The notes beneath the pieces were generated by a model. That model had not been told where the DNA came from. It searched no databases and saw only the letters and a list, made by a program, of their open reading frames with translations. A stretch of 64,000 bases of DNA from Hymenobacter cavernae (GTDB taxonomy: Bacteria > Bacteroidota > Bacteroidia > Cytophagales > Hymenobacteraceae). Position 1 is the stretch's first letter; each line of letters starts with the position of its first letter. Of this stretch, positions 25,169-33,863 are shown piece after piece. Both the position numbers and the translations under genes were made by a program. Where the stretch lies: assembly GCF_014641455.1 (NCBI RefSeq), contig NZ_BMHT01000001.1:558001-622000 (forward strand), given 5' to 3'.

Positions 25169-26440
25169 GCGGTTGAAGCGCACGTTGCCGTAGCGCACTT
25201 TGATGTTCACGTTACCCGCATTTTTGGCCACTACGCCGCCAAACCGGCCCTGCATGTCGCTCGACGAAGCGCTGCTTTCCTCCGACTGCACCTGAATCAA
25301 CTTTTTATCAACCAGCAGCTTGCCGTGGTCGGTGTTCACATCGAAGTTGAAGCCGGCGCCGTCGGGGAAGTTGAGCAGAATCGTGCTGTAGCCGCTATCC
25401 ACGTTGATCTGGCGGAAGTTCTTGCCCGTGTTGCGCACCTCGAACGAAGGGCAATACTGCACCTTCATGTCGAGCTTCTCATTGATTTTATCAATGCTGA
25501 AGGTAGAAAAACCGGAGCTGCCGCGCAGGTTGCGTACGGTGCCTAGGGCTACGTCGCCGTACTTGCTATGCACCGTCAGGTCCTGCACCGTTCCCATGTC
25601 GATGTCGGAGTAGTTGTTGCGCAGGTCGACCAGCACGCCTTCGGTGAGGCGCAGTTTGGAGTACGACGCATCAATGCTAGCCTTGCGGACAAACGCCACG
25701 GCCGCTTGGCCATTCCCGACGCGTAACAGATTCTGCGCCCCATCGAGCCGGCCGGTGCGGAGCGAACCATACTCTACGGCCAGTTGGGTCGAGCCGGTCA
25801 GGTCGCCGCTTATGCTGATGTCGCCAAAGGTGTTGTACACGCGCAGCGGCGTGTTTTTGGGCAACCACACGGTGTAGTTCACTTCGTACAGACGGCGCCG
25901 GCTCCAGCACTCGTGCGGCATTGCGCCGAACTTCGAGCGCACGGCTACCGCACCCGTTTCGGCGTCGTTCGGCGTCATCTGCACCTCAATCATGTCTTGC
26001 AGCTGCTGCGCCTTTTGGTCGGTATCCGCGTGGGTGATGACTTCGGCGTCGGTGCGGATTTCGTTGCGGCTCCAGGTGTTAATCTGCACGCGGCCGTAGC
26101 GGGTCTCGAGCACATAGGGCTGACTGGCGCTTACCTTAAACGTGCGGCTCACCTTCCGGCTTTTTTCGCTGGTGAGGGCCGCAGCCGATTCGCCTTGCTC
26201 TCCTTGTTCGCCCTGTGTGCCTTGCACCTCTGTGGCAGAACCTTGCTGGGTTCCTTGCTGCACACTCACCGGCCCGCCCTGCGCCCACACCGCAGCTTTT
26301 GAGCTGATTAACGGGTGCAGCGGGCTGCTCACAGAAGCACTTTCCGCGTAGCTAGTATGAGCAATGGCAGCCGTCAGCAGCACCGCCGCCGACAGAAACC
26401 GGTGCCACCCGCGGGTACCTAGGAGGTGCGCTATCATCAT
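25166..26440 (-). CDS. exported DUF4097-type beta-helix protein
   Basis: A 424-residue protein with a hydrophobic signal (WHRFLSAAVLLTAAIAHTSY, cleavage near residue 33). A Gly/Gln-rich linker is followed by a right-handed repeat region (about 95-424) with short strands such as LETRYGRVQINTWSRNE, RVYNTFGDISISGDLTGS, DASYSKLRLTEGVLVDL and VHSKYGDVALGTVRNL, the pattern of DUF4097 putative adhesins. Its ATG overlaps the stop of the anti-sigma-like gene by four bases, so translation is coupled. It is the last gene of the sigma factor operon and a likely envelope-stress effector. Confidence 0.82.
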   Translation of the reverse strand: MMIAHLLGTRGWHRFLSAAVLLTAAIAHTSYAESASVSSPLHPLISSKAAVWAQGGPVSVQQGTQQGSATEVQGTQGEQGEQGESAAALTSEKSRKVSRTFKVSASQPYVLETRYGRVQINTWSRNEIRTDAEVITHADTDQKAQQLQDMIEVQMTPNDAETGAVAVRSKFGAMPHECWSRRRLYEVNYTVWLPKNTPLRVYNTFGDISISGDLTGSTQLAVEYGSLRTGRLDGAQNLLRVGNGQAAVAFVRKASIDASYSKLRLTEGVLVDLRNNYSDIDMGTVQDLTVHSKYGDVALGTVRNLRGSSGFSTFSIDKINEKLDMKVQYCPSFEVRNTGKNFRQINVDSGYSTILLNFPDGAGFNFDVNTDHGKLLVDKKLIQVQSEESSASSSDMQGRFGGVVAKNAGNVNIKVRYGNVRFNR

Positions 26441-27165
26441 GGCATACGGTGGTTATCGGCGGCCAGCATGGGCGAGGCGGCGTGGTACGCCTGAATCTGC
26501 TCGCGCGTGCGCAGCTGCTGGTTAAGAATATCAAGCCGGATCTGAAGGTTGCGGTTCATGGCATCCAGCACCACATCGGGCTCCGGATTGCGGTACAGCT
26601 CCACCCGCAGCTGCCGGTAGGTCGAGTCGAGGCCGGTCAGCTCGTGCTGCCAGTCGGCGGGCGCGTTGCGTAGCTCGCTGTCCAGTTGGGCTAGTTCGGT
26701 TTCGCGCTCCGTAATCTGGGCGGCATAGTAGGCTTCCATGCGACTCACCGCCTGCGAAAGACGCTGAGTCGGCGCATTGGCCGCGGGCGTTGCCTCAGGC
26801 AATTGACCTAGGTAAGCCGGCGGCGTAGACCGCAAGTCAGCGGCCGGCTGCACCGCGAAAGGAGCTGCTTTGCTGCTCGTCCAGGCAAACGTCTTATTTG
26901 CTTGTTTCCAAAAATAACTGCCACTCGCCAGCAGCGCCAGCGCCAGCACCGCCGCTAGGCGATAGTAGCCACGCGGTTGCGCAGGTTGCGCAGGTGTGTC
27001 AGGAGCTAGCTTGATAACGCGCAGGGGCGGTTCTTCGTCCGCCTCCGACGAGGTAGCAAGCTCACTTTCAATAGCATCCCAAAGGTCAGGGCGCGGCTCG
27101 AACGCATCGAAATCAGCTCGATGGTGCTCGACAAAAGCCTCTAATCCGTTTTTGTTCTCGTTCAT
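26437..27165 (-). CDS. single-TM anti-sigma-factor-like protein
   Basis: I use the ATG at 27165 (MNENKNGLEAFVEHHRADFD), giving 242 residues. The N-terminal cytoplasmic part (FDAFEPRPDLWDAIESELAT) resembles the Bacteroidota anti-sigma or sigma-adjacent proteins; one membrane helix lies at about 82-100 (LAAVLALALLASGSYFWKQ); the outer part is a coiled coil (SRMEAYYAAQITERETELAQ and following). It lies 99 bp after the ECF sigma gene and overlaps the DUF4097 gene. A role in holding the sigma factor is inferred from order and topology. Confidence 0.78.
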   Translation of the reverse strand: MNENKNGLEAFVEHHRADFDAFEPRPDLWDAIESELATSSEADEEPPLRVIKLAPDTPAQPAQPRGYYRLAAVLALALLASGSYFWKQANKTFAWTSSKAAPFAVQPAADLRSTPPAYLGQLPEATPAANAPTQRLSQAVSRMEAYYAAQITERETELAQLDSELRNAPADWQHELTGLDSTYRQLRVELYRNPEPDVVLDAMNRNLQIRLDILNQQLRTREQIQAYHAASPMLAADNHRMP

Positions 27166-27264
27166 ACAGGTGGTTATACGCACGTTTCTCCCCTTGGCTG
27201 GCCGCTTTTCGTCATGGTTGCCGGGTGGGCGACAAGCGGCTGCCGTTTTTTGGTGTGTCTGCTT

Positions 27265-27831
27265 TTACAAACCGCGCAGGCGGGCCAGCTCCAGGAGTTT
27301 CTTGCGGGCCCGACTATATTGTGATTTCGAAGTTGATTCCGTGATATTCAGAATGCTAGCTATTTCGGCGTGGTCGTAGCCCTCTAGCAAATACAGTGAC
27401 AGAACGACGCGGTAGCCATCGGGCAGTTCCTGCACACAGCGCCGCACCACGTCGGCGCGCCACGTTACCTGCTCGCCCTCCAGACCTAGGTCATCGGTTC
27501 CGTCTGTGCCGGCACCGTCGTGCTGCTCGGCCAAGGGCACGAGCTGCAAGCGCCGGTTACGCAGGCAGTTGATGCTTTTGTTGATGACAATCCGCTTGAG
27601 CCAGCTGCCAAACGACGAGTCGCCCTTGTACCCATGCAGCTCCCGAAACGCGCTCAGAAACGACTCCTGCAACACGTCTTCCGCCTCGGCGTAGTCGCCG
27701 GTGATGCGCAGCGAGGCGTTGAACATGGCTTTGGCGTAGCGTTTATAGATTTCGGCCTGAGCACGTCGGTCGCCCAGGCGGCAGCGCTCCACCAGCGGAG
27801 CATTGATATCAGTGTACGCAAAAGCCTCCAT
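27265..27831 (-). CDS. ECF-type RNA polymerase sigma factor
   Basis: A 188-residue sigma-70 family protein. Region 2 (about 20-85) includes AEIYKRYAKAMFNASLRITG, AEDVLQESFLSAFRELHGYK and FGSWLKRIVINKSINCLR; region 4 (about 130-183) has LPDGYRVVLSLYLLEGYDHA and the helix-turn-helix AEIASILNITESTSKSQYSR. No extra C-terminal domain. It heads a three-gene minus-strand operon with an anti-sigma-like and a DUF4097 protein, a common Bacteroidota arrangement. The stimulus is unknown. Confidence 0.93.
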   Translation of the reverse strand: MEAFAYTDINAPLVERCRLGDRRAQAEIYKRYAKAMFNASLRITGDYAEAEDVLQESFLSAFRELHGYKGDSSFGSWLKRIVINKSINCLRNRRLQLVPLAEQHDGAGTDGTDDLGLEGEQVTWRADVVRRCVQELPDGYRVVLSLYLLEGYDHAEIASILNITESTSKSQYSRARKKLLELARLRGL

Positions 27832-28573
27832 AGGTCCTTCTTCGGTTGCAGTTAATCGAGAGCAGATAGGGTAAATATCATACTTTCCGGGCTAAGCTGC
27901 TAATCTGGTAGGTAAGCGGGAGAAAGACAAGGCAGGAAGGCTAGGGTTGCACGGCAGCAGCAACTTTGGAGGAGTGGGCTGCTATAACGCAATTACAGCT
28001 CAGCTTAATCAGATTATACGGCATCCAGGAGCTACCTAGTGAAATCAGACAACAACAATTAGATATAATAAAAACACAAAATAACAATTACTCATCCCTA
28101 ATCAGTTAAGCAGAATACGTTTTCATATTCCAACAATAAATTTGAATTATTTAATAATATTTAATTTGCTATTATTTGAATATAATCAACTGATTTACTG
28201 CAATATAACCCTAATAATATGTCGGCAGATAAGAGCAAGAAGTATAGTATATAAATATCTTAATTATTTCCATTACCACACGATTCTAATAATTTTGCGT
28301 CGTATCCATTCCTCTAATTTTAACAGAATAAGATAATTATGAAGAACAGTTTAGCTCTCTAAATGACACTCATTAGAACATTATTCTATTACAGGTTTCA
28401 TCAGCAACAGGCTGCTGAACTCTAGCATTGAAAAGCTAGCTCACGGTTCCATAGCACCTCTATGAAACCACAATAGGACGCCCCGAGAAGATCCTTTTAC
28501 CATAGTTGGTACTAACAGCATGCCTGCTCTTGGGCGCTGTTTACCTGTCAATATCATCAATACACTTTTGCTT
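27832..28573. other. AT-rich intergenic region
   Basis: About 740 bp between the divergent sigma factor and T9SS-sorted protein genes. From roughly 28050 to 28400 the composition drops to strongly AT-rich, unlike its neighbours. The one open frame in it (28142-28336) is low-complexity and unconvincing. Promoters for both flanking genes should lie here, but I find no full TTTG-19-TAnnTTTG match. It may be an old insertion or a long regulatory leader. Confidence 0.55.
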
Positions 28574-31500
28574 ATGAAAAAGTCTTACCTAACTCCGCAT
28601 AGGGCCCTCACTGCCTCTACGCTTCTTACTTCCTGCGCATTCGTGCTGTTGCTCCCGGCTAAATCGGTGCAGGCGCAGGCCCCTACTATAACCAGTCTCT
28701 CGCCGGCACGCAATGCGGTGAGTGCGGCACGCAACAGCAATGTATCTGTAGGCTTTTCACAAAACATGAGTGGCACCGCCGCCACCGATGCAGCTATCAA
28801 AGTATTTGGCTCTCAGACGGGTAAGCGGGCCGGCACCTTCTCGGGTGCGGGCACCAACACCATCACGTTCGACCCAAGCCAGGACTTGAAGCCCGGCGAA
28901 ACGGCTTCAGTGAGCGTAACAACGGCAGCTAGGTCGGCGAGCAACCTGGGCCTGGCCAAAGCAAGTGTGCATCAATTTACCGGAGCAGTAAGCGCAGGCT
29001 CTGGTACCTTCTCAGCTGCTACCAGCGTGCCAACCGGCAGTGGCGCTTATGGCGTAGCCGCAGCTGACATCGACGGCGATGGTGATGCCGATATGCTCGT
29101 TGCTAACTATAGCGCAGGCAACGTAAGCGTACGCTTAAACGATGGTTCAGGTAATTTTTCCGGTACTACTACCCTAACAACAGGCGGTGGCGCTAACAAG
29201 CCAGTAGCAGCAGATATCGACGGCGACGGCGATGTTGACCTGCTCGTTGGCAATACCACAGCTGGTACGGTCAGTGTCAGATTCAATGACGGACGAGGCA
29301 ACTTCTCCGGTACTACCAACCTAACTATAGGTGCACCCTATGAACTTGCCGTTGCTGATATAGATGGTGACGGCGACCTGGACTTGCTGTCAACTTCCTA
29401 CAACGCCGGTGCAATCCTTGTACGGCTAAATGATGGATCAGGTAATTTTTCGGGCTCTGGTTCTGTAGCCATTGGCGATGGTGCCGGCAGTGTAGTAGCC
29501 GCTGACGTAGACGCCGATGGTGATATAGACCTCTTCGCTGGTGCTGTCAATGGCCTTACTGCCGTTGTACGAATCAACGATGGTCAGGGGAACTTCTCAG
29601 GTGGCAGTACCATCGCAACGAACGTTCGCCCCTATGCTATGACATCCGCCGACGTAGACGGTGACGGCGATATGGACCTATTAATCGGCGACTTTCTTTC
29701 TAGGACTGTACTTGTGCGTTTGAATAATGGCACAGGGTCATTTTCAGGTACTACCAGCGTAGGCATAAACGGTCAGCCTAGCGCCATACAGACAGCAGAT
29801 ATCGACGCTGATGGTGACCTAGACTTCCTTACTGCCAACAGCAACAATACGGTGAGCGTTGCTCTTAATGACGGCAGCGGCAACTTCTCACTTAAACCTA
29901 GCTTATCAGCTGGCAGCAGCCCACAAGGTGTAACCTTGGCTGATGTCAATAATGATGGTGCAATAGATGTTCTCGTTGCGAATTACAGCAGCAACAATGT
30001 AAGTGTACTACTAAACAAAGTAGTTTCACCTCCCACTATCACGAGCTTCACGCCCACGAGTGGCACGGCTGGAACGAGTGTAGTACTGACTGGCACCAAT
30101 TTCACGGGTGCTACCAGCGTTAAGTTTAACGGCACGGCTGCTGCCAGCTATACGGTTAATTCAGCCACCCAGCTTACGGCCATTGTGCCTGCGGGCGCTA
30201 CCACCGGTACCATTTCTGTCGTTACGCCCGGTGGCACGGTTACTTCGACGCAATCCTTCAATGTGGTAGCCGACCTGGTTGTCGCTAACTCGCAATACGT
30301 TAGTGGTTCTTACCGTAACGTAACGGTAACCGGCAGCGGTACGGCTATCCTCCAGGGCAACCTGACCGTGACCGGTACGCTCACGGTCCAGAATGGTGGC
30401 AACCTGAATATCAAGGGCAACACCGTGACCGGTAACAGCTTCGTGCTCGCGGCCGGCGGCACCCTGACTATTGGCGGCATCGAAGGCATTGCGGCCAGCG
30501 GCAACAGCGGTGGCATCCAGACGACGGACCGCTCGTTCAGCTCGGATGCCAACTACGTGTATGGCAGCTATCAGCCCGGCGCCGTGACCGGTTCGGGCTT
30601 GCCGGCGCAGGTACGCAGCCTCTCCGTAATTGATATCTACGGCGATAATGAAACGTATTTGCAACTGAGCAACGACCTAGCCATTGCCCAGACGCTGAAC
30701 CTGGACTATGACCTGAATACGAACGGTCGGAATTTGACCTTGCTTTCCAACGCTGCCGGCACGGCCCTGGTCGTGAACAATGGCGGCGTCGTAAACGGTG
30801 CCGTTACCGTGCAGCGCTATGTTGATGGCAGCTTGAACCCAACCGCTGGCTACCGCCACCTCACGGCTCCGGTGAGCAACACCACCGTGGCTGACCTGGC
30901 CACCCCAGGCTTTACGCCGACCGTGAATGCGGTCTACAACAACTCGGCTACGCCGGGCATGACTACGCCCTATCCGACCATCTTCGGCTACGACGAGCAG
31001 CGCCTGGCCACCAGCCCGGCCACGGGCCTAGGTGCTTTCGACAAGGGCTGGTTTTCGCCGGCTGACTTCTCCTCTGCCCTGCAAGTAGGCAAAGCTTACA
31101 CCGTGAACCTGGCCGCCAACCAGACCCTGGACTTCGTCGGCACGCTCAACGACGGCCGCGTAGACCTGCCCCTGACGCGGGGCACCGACAGTGAAGGCGG
31201 CTGGAACCTGATCGGCAATCCGTATCCCTCCCCGCTGGACTGGAGCCAGGTAACGGCGCAGCCGGGTGTCGATGCCGCCATGTACGTGTATCAGAGCACC
31301 TCGCAGTATGGCGGGCAGTACCGCAGCTACGTGAATGGCATCGGCAATCCGCTGGTGGCGCTGGGCCAAGGCTTCTTTGTGCGCACCAGCCCCGGTAGCA
31401 GCACGGCCACGTTGACGTTGAACAACAAAAGCCGCGTGACGAGCTTCGAGCTACAGCCAGCGCTGCAACGTACCACGACGAGCCGCCCGCTGGCGCACCT

Positions 31501-32188
31501 CACGCTGAGCCGTAGCGGCAACACGTTCACCGATGAGACCTACGTCTACTTCCAGAAGGATGCTACTGCCGGCACGGATGCCCGCTACGACGCGCTGAAG
31601 ATTCAACACAACTCGGGCGGGGCACCCTCGCTGTACTCGCTGGCCGCGGCGCAAGAGCTTTCCATCAATGGTTTGCCTGAGCTGAGCACCAGCACCGAAG
31701 TACCGCTCGGCATCGACCTGCCCCAGGCAGGTACCTACACGCTGGAAGCCAACGAGCTGCTGAACCTGAGCACGGCCAGCGTGTACCTGCTCGATAAGGT
31801 GACCGGCGAGCAGGTAAACCTAGCCCAGCAGCCCCGCTACACCTTCAGCGTAGCCGCCGCGACCCAGACCAATACGCGTTTTGTGCTGCGCTTTGCGACC
31901 ACCGCCGTATTAGCCTCGAAAGCGGGCCTGACCGCTCCCGGCGTGAGCCTCTACCCCAATCCGGCTCACCAGAGCGTGACGCTGCTGGTGCCCGCGGAGG
32001 CGGGCACGCAGGAGTTCTCCGCGGAACTCTACAACAACCTAGGTCAGGCGGTGCGCCGGCAGAGTGCGGCGCTGCCCACCAGTGGCGCGCAGCTTTCCTT
32101 CGATGTGGCGGGCCTGGCCCCCGGTGTGTACACGATGCGCCTGCACCTAGGTCAGCGTATAGTAAACAAACGTTTGGTTATTAAATAA
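28574..32188 (+). CDS. T9SS-sorted FG-GAP/VCBS repeat surface protein
   Basis: Start at ATG 28574 (MKKSYLTPHRALTASTLLTS), giving 1204 residues with a signal peptide ending QAQA near residue 36. Domains in order: a Big_5-like Ig domain (about 37-145), about eight FG-GAP/VCBS repeats (about 150-490; each with a DxDGDGD-type calcium loop and a VRLNDGSGNFSG-like strand), an IPT/TIG domain (about 493-575, ITSFTPTSGTAGTSVVLTGT), a large beta-rich region, and a T9SS type A C-terminal sorting domain (GVSLYPNPAHQSVTLLVPAE ... RLVIK). It would cross the outer membrane by the type IX system and stay on the surface or be released; the FG-GAP part suggests calcium-dependent adhesion. Confidence 0.92.
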   Translation: MKKSYLTPHRALTASTLLTSCAFVLLLPAKSVQAQAPTITSLSPARNAVSAARNSNVSVGFSQNMSGTAATDAAIKVFGSQTGKRAGTFSGAGTNTITFDPSQDLKPGETASVSVTTAARSASNLGLAKASVHQFTGAVSAGSGTFSAATSVPTGSGAYGVAAADIDGDGDADMLVANYSAGNVSVRLNDGSGNFSGTTTLTTGGGANKPVAADIDGDGDVDLLVGNTTAGTVSVRFNDGRGNFSGTTNLTIGAPYELAVADIDGDGDLDLLSTSYNAGAILVRLNDGSGNFSGSGSVAIGDGAGSVVAADVDADGDIDLFAGAVNGLTAVVRINDGQGNFSGGSTIATNVRPYAMTSADVDGDGDMDLLIGDFLSRTVLVRLNNGTGSFSGTTSVGINGQPSAIQTADIDADGDLDFLTANSNNTVSVALNDGSGNFSLKPSLSAGSSPQGVTLADVNNDGAIDVLVANYSSNNVSVLLNKVVSPPTITSFTPTSGTAGTSVVLTGTNFTGATSVKFNGTAAASYTVNSATQLTAIVPAGATTGTISVVTPGGTVTSTQSFNVVADLVVANSQYVSGSYRNVTVTGSGTAILQGNLTVTGTLTVQNGGNLNIKGNTVTGNSFVLAAGGTLTIGGIEGIAASGNSGGIQTTDRSFSSDANYVYGSYQPGAVTGSGLPAQVRSLSVIDIYGDNETYLQLSNDLAIAQTLNLDYDLNTNGRNLTLLSNAAGTALVVNNGGVVNGAVTVQRYVDGSLNPTAGYRHLTAPVSNTTVADLATPGFTPTVNAVYNNSATPGMTTPYPTIFGYDEQRLATSPATGLGAFDKGWFSPADFSSALQVGKAYTVNLAANQTLDFVGTLNDGRVDLPLTRGTDSEGGWNLIGNPYPSPLDWSQVTAQPGVDAAMYVYQSTSQYGGQYRSYVNGIGNPLVALGQGFFVRTSPGSSTATLTLNNKSRVTSFELQPALQRTTTSRPLAHLTLSRSGNTFTDETYVYFQKDATAGTDARYDALKIQHNSGGAPSLYSLAAAQELSINGLPELSTSTEVPLGIDLPQAGTYTLEANELLNLSTASVYLLDKVTGEQVNLAQQPRYTFSVAAATQTNTRFVLRFATTAVLASKAGLTAPGVSLYPNPAHQSVTLLVPAEAGTQEFSAELYNNLGQAVRRQSAALPTSGAQLSFDVAGLAPGVYTMRLHLGQRIVNKRLVIK

Positions 32189-32278
32189 TTGTCTCAGCGG
32201 CGGGGCAGCTCCGATCCGCAGGAGCCGGTGCTGTCCCGCCCTTATTCTTACACTACAACAAGTCAGAAGTACCATATC

Positions 32279-32500
32279 ATGAAACAACTACTCAGCTACT
32301 CGCTCGCTACGGCCACGCTGGTTCTCGCACTTACCACGCAGGCGGCCCTCGCCCAGGGCCCGGGTTCAGGTGGCCCCACGCCCGGAGCCCCCGCTGACCC
32401 CACTGAGCCCACCGCGGTGCCCATTGATGGCGGCGCTTCGCTGCTGCTGGCCAGTGGTGCCGCTTACGGTCTGCGCAAACTGCGCCGTCGACGCGCGTAA
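32279..32500 (+). CDS. very short PID-CTERM protein, exosortase substrate
   Basis: Start at ATG 32279, 73 residues. A signal peptide (cleavage ALA-Q, residue 26) is followed by only about 20 Gly/Pro-rich residues and then a PID-CTERM sorting signal: Pro48-Ile49-Asp50, GGASLLLASGAAYGLRKL as the membrane helix, and the basic end RRRRA. Exosortase cleavage at the PID motif would leave a mature peptide of roughly 20-25 residues. The exosortase gene follows after a terminator-like hairpin. The function of so short a product is unknown; it may be a surface-peptide precursor or a vestigial substrate. Confidence 0.82.
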   Translation: MKQLLSYSLATATLVLALTTQAALAQGPGSGGPTPGAPADPTEPTAVPIDGGASLLLASGAAYGLRKLRRRRA

Positions 32501-32517
32501 CCTGAAAACGAAATCCG

Positions 32518-32556
32518 GCCGGGCTGGTGCAGCCGCGCCAGCCCGGCTTTCTTTCT
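32518..32556 (+). terminator. hairpin between PID-CTERM gene and exosortase gene
   Basis: Ten-base GC-rich stem (gccgggctgg/ccagcccggc) with a ten-base loop followed by ctttctttct. It could reduce read-through so that the substrate is made in excess over the enzyme. Confidence 0.72.
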
Positions 32557-32583
32557 CTATACCTAGGTTTTAAGAATAAGAAT

Positions 32584-33144
32584 ATGCTAGCACTACGTAC
32601 CTTCTTTGGCGCCCGTCCTATGTTGCGCTTTGTGCTCACGGCCGCGGCCCTCTATCTAGGTTGGGTAGTAGGATATGAGCAGGGCCTGGGGCCGGACAAT
32701 GCCCTCGACCGAACGTTATCCGTGCACATTGCTACCACTGCGGCAGCGTTGCTACGTGGCCTAGGGTTTGCGGCCCACGTCAGCGCGTTAGCGCCCTCCA
32801 CCGTGAGCTTAGCGGGTCATCCTGCCGTATTCGTCGGTGATCCTTGCAACGGCCTGGTCCTGTATGCCTTGTTCATGGGCTTTGTGCTAGCTTTTCCGGG
32901 GCCGATACGGCACAAGCTCTGGTTTATGCCGCTGGGTGTGCTGGCCGTTTATAGCCTGAATGTGTTTCGCGTGGCCGTTCTGGCCCTGAACCATGCGTAC
33001 TGGTACCATACGGTCGAGTTCAACCACCATTATACTTTCACGTTCGTGGCCTACGGCTGCATTTTTGGGCTCTGGATGATCTGGGTGCGCCGACTGGCGG
33101 GCAATGCAGGTGCCACCTTCTCAACAGCATTGCAACATGCTTAG
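32584..33144 (+). CDS. exosortase (XrtX-like) transpeptidase
   Basis: Start at ATG 32584, 186 residues. A polytopic membrane protein with the exosortase catalytic triad visible: Cys88 in VGDPCNGLVLYALFMGF, Arg129 in YSLNVFRVAVLAL and His148 or His149 in FNHHYTFTFVAYG. Exosortases cut C-terminal sorting signals such as PID-CTERM, and the cognate substrate is the gene just upstream. The length and the P-C-N-G motif fit the short Bacteroidota types; I think of XrtX, from the PID-CTERM link, but the sub-type is not certain. It overlaps the next gene by eight bases. Confidence 0.86.
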   Translation: MLALRTFFGARPMLRFVLTAAALYLGWVVGYEQGLGPDNALDRTLSVHIATTAAALLRGLGFAAHVSALAPSTVSLAGHPAVFVGDPCNGLVLYALFMGFVLAFPGPIRHKLWFMPLGVLAVYSLNVFRVAVLALNHAYWYHTVEFNHHYTFTFVAYGCIFGLWMIWVRRLAGNAGATFSTALQHA

Positions 33145-33742
33145 CCTTAGTACTTTCCGGATTCCTGCGGTGCTACGCTACGGGTTGGCGACAGGGCTAG
33201 GTCTGCTGCTGTTCATCGCTGGCGCCAACAGTGAGCAGTTCTTCCCCAGCCTCACGAGCTTCTGGCAACACGTTTTTTCCAGTGTCGGCCTAGCTCACCG
33301 GGTCGGAGCTTTGCAGCAAGGTGTAAGCACCCAGGTAACCACGCGCAGCCTACCCGCGATGCTCACGTACGGCCTACTCTACACCAGCGTCTGCTGCCTG
33401 ATTATGGCGCTGCTACTGAACTCCGGTTATCGGCTTAAGCTAGTCATACGAGCCTACCTGGCGGTTTTCCTTACCTGCATTCTACTGCTGAGTATTGGCA
33501 AGCTAGGTGGTGATATTACGTGGGCTTATCAACTAGGCCGACGTCTTATTGATGCTGTCGTGTCGCCGCTACCGATAATGGTTCTTACTCCAACAATTAG
33601 TTGGTACGCACCTATGCGGAAGACAGAGGAGCTTTCTATGACTTCCAAAAATGCTGACGAACTCGGCGCATCAACTCAGAGCCGTAATTATCATAGCGCT
33701 AAGAACGTTGCTATAGCAGCCGACAAGGCCGCACTATACTAG
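33137..33742 (+). CDS. exosortase-associated membrane protein
   Basis: I start at ATG 33137, which overlaps the end of the exosortase gene by eight bases, so the two are translationally coupled. The 201-residue product has about four hydrophobic helices: ATGLGLLLFIAGANSEQFF (about 18-40), TYGLLYTSVCCLIMALLLNS (about 75-96), YLAVFLTCILLLSIGKLGG (about 105-127) and a further weak one near 145. The last 45 residues are polar. It matches no enzyme family I know; by position it is probably the partner called 'XrtX-associated membrane protein' in some genomes. Terminator follows. Confidence 0.75.
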   Translation: MLSLSTFRIPAVLRYGLATGLGLLLFIAGANSEQFFPSLTSFWQHVFSSVGLAHRVGALQQGVSTQVTTRSLPAMLTYGLLYTSVCCLIMALLLNSGYRLKLVIRAYLAVFLTCILLLSIGKLGGDITWAYQLGRRLIDAVVSPLPIMVLTPTISWYAPMRKTEELSMTSKNADELGASTQSRNYHSAKNVAIAADKAALY

Positions 33743-33760
33743 CCACAAGTTATTTAATCA

Positions 33761-33806
33761 AAAGAGCAGCGCCCGGCGGAATCTCCCGCCGGGCGCTGCT
33801 CTTTTT
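33761..33806. terminator. strong intrinsic terminator after the exosortase module
   Basis: Stem agagcagcgcccggcgg and complement, five-base loop, then five T; A-run at the other end, so it can also serve the convergent aldehyde dehydrogenase gene. Confidence 0.9.
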
Positions 33807-33863
33807 ATAGCAAGAAGAACCTAGCCTAGCTTTGCCACAAGCTCAGCAAGCCTAATACCTAGC

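Noticed and set aside
28142..28336. 64-residue frame in the AT-rich gap
   Set aside because: Leu/Ile/Tyr-rich translation of AT-rich DNA, no start context and no homologue I can name.
29020..30020. Apparent tandem DNA repeats
   Set aside because: They are the coding repeats of the FG-GAP domains in the T9SS-sorted protein.
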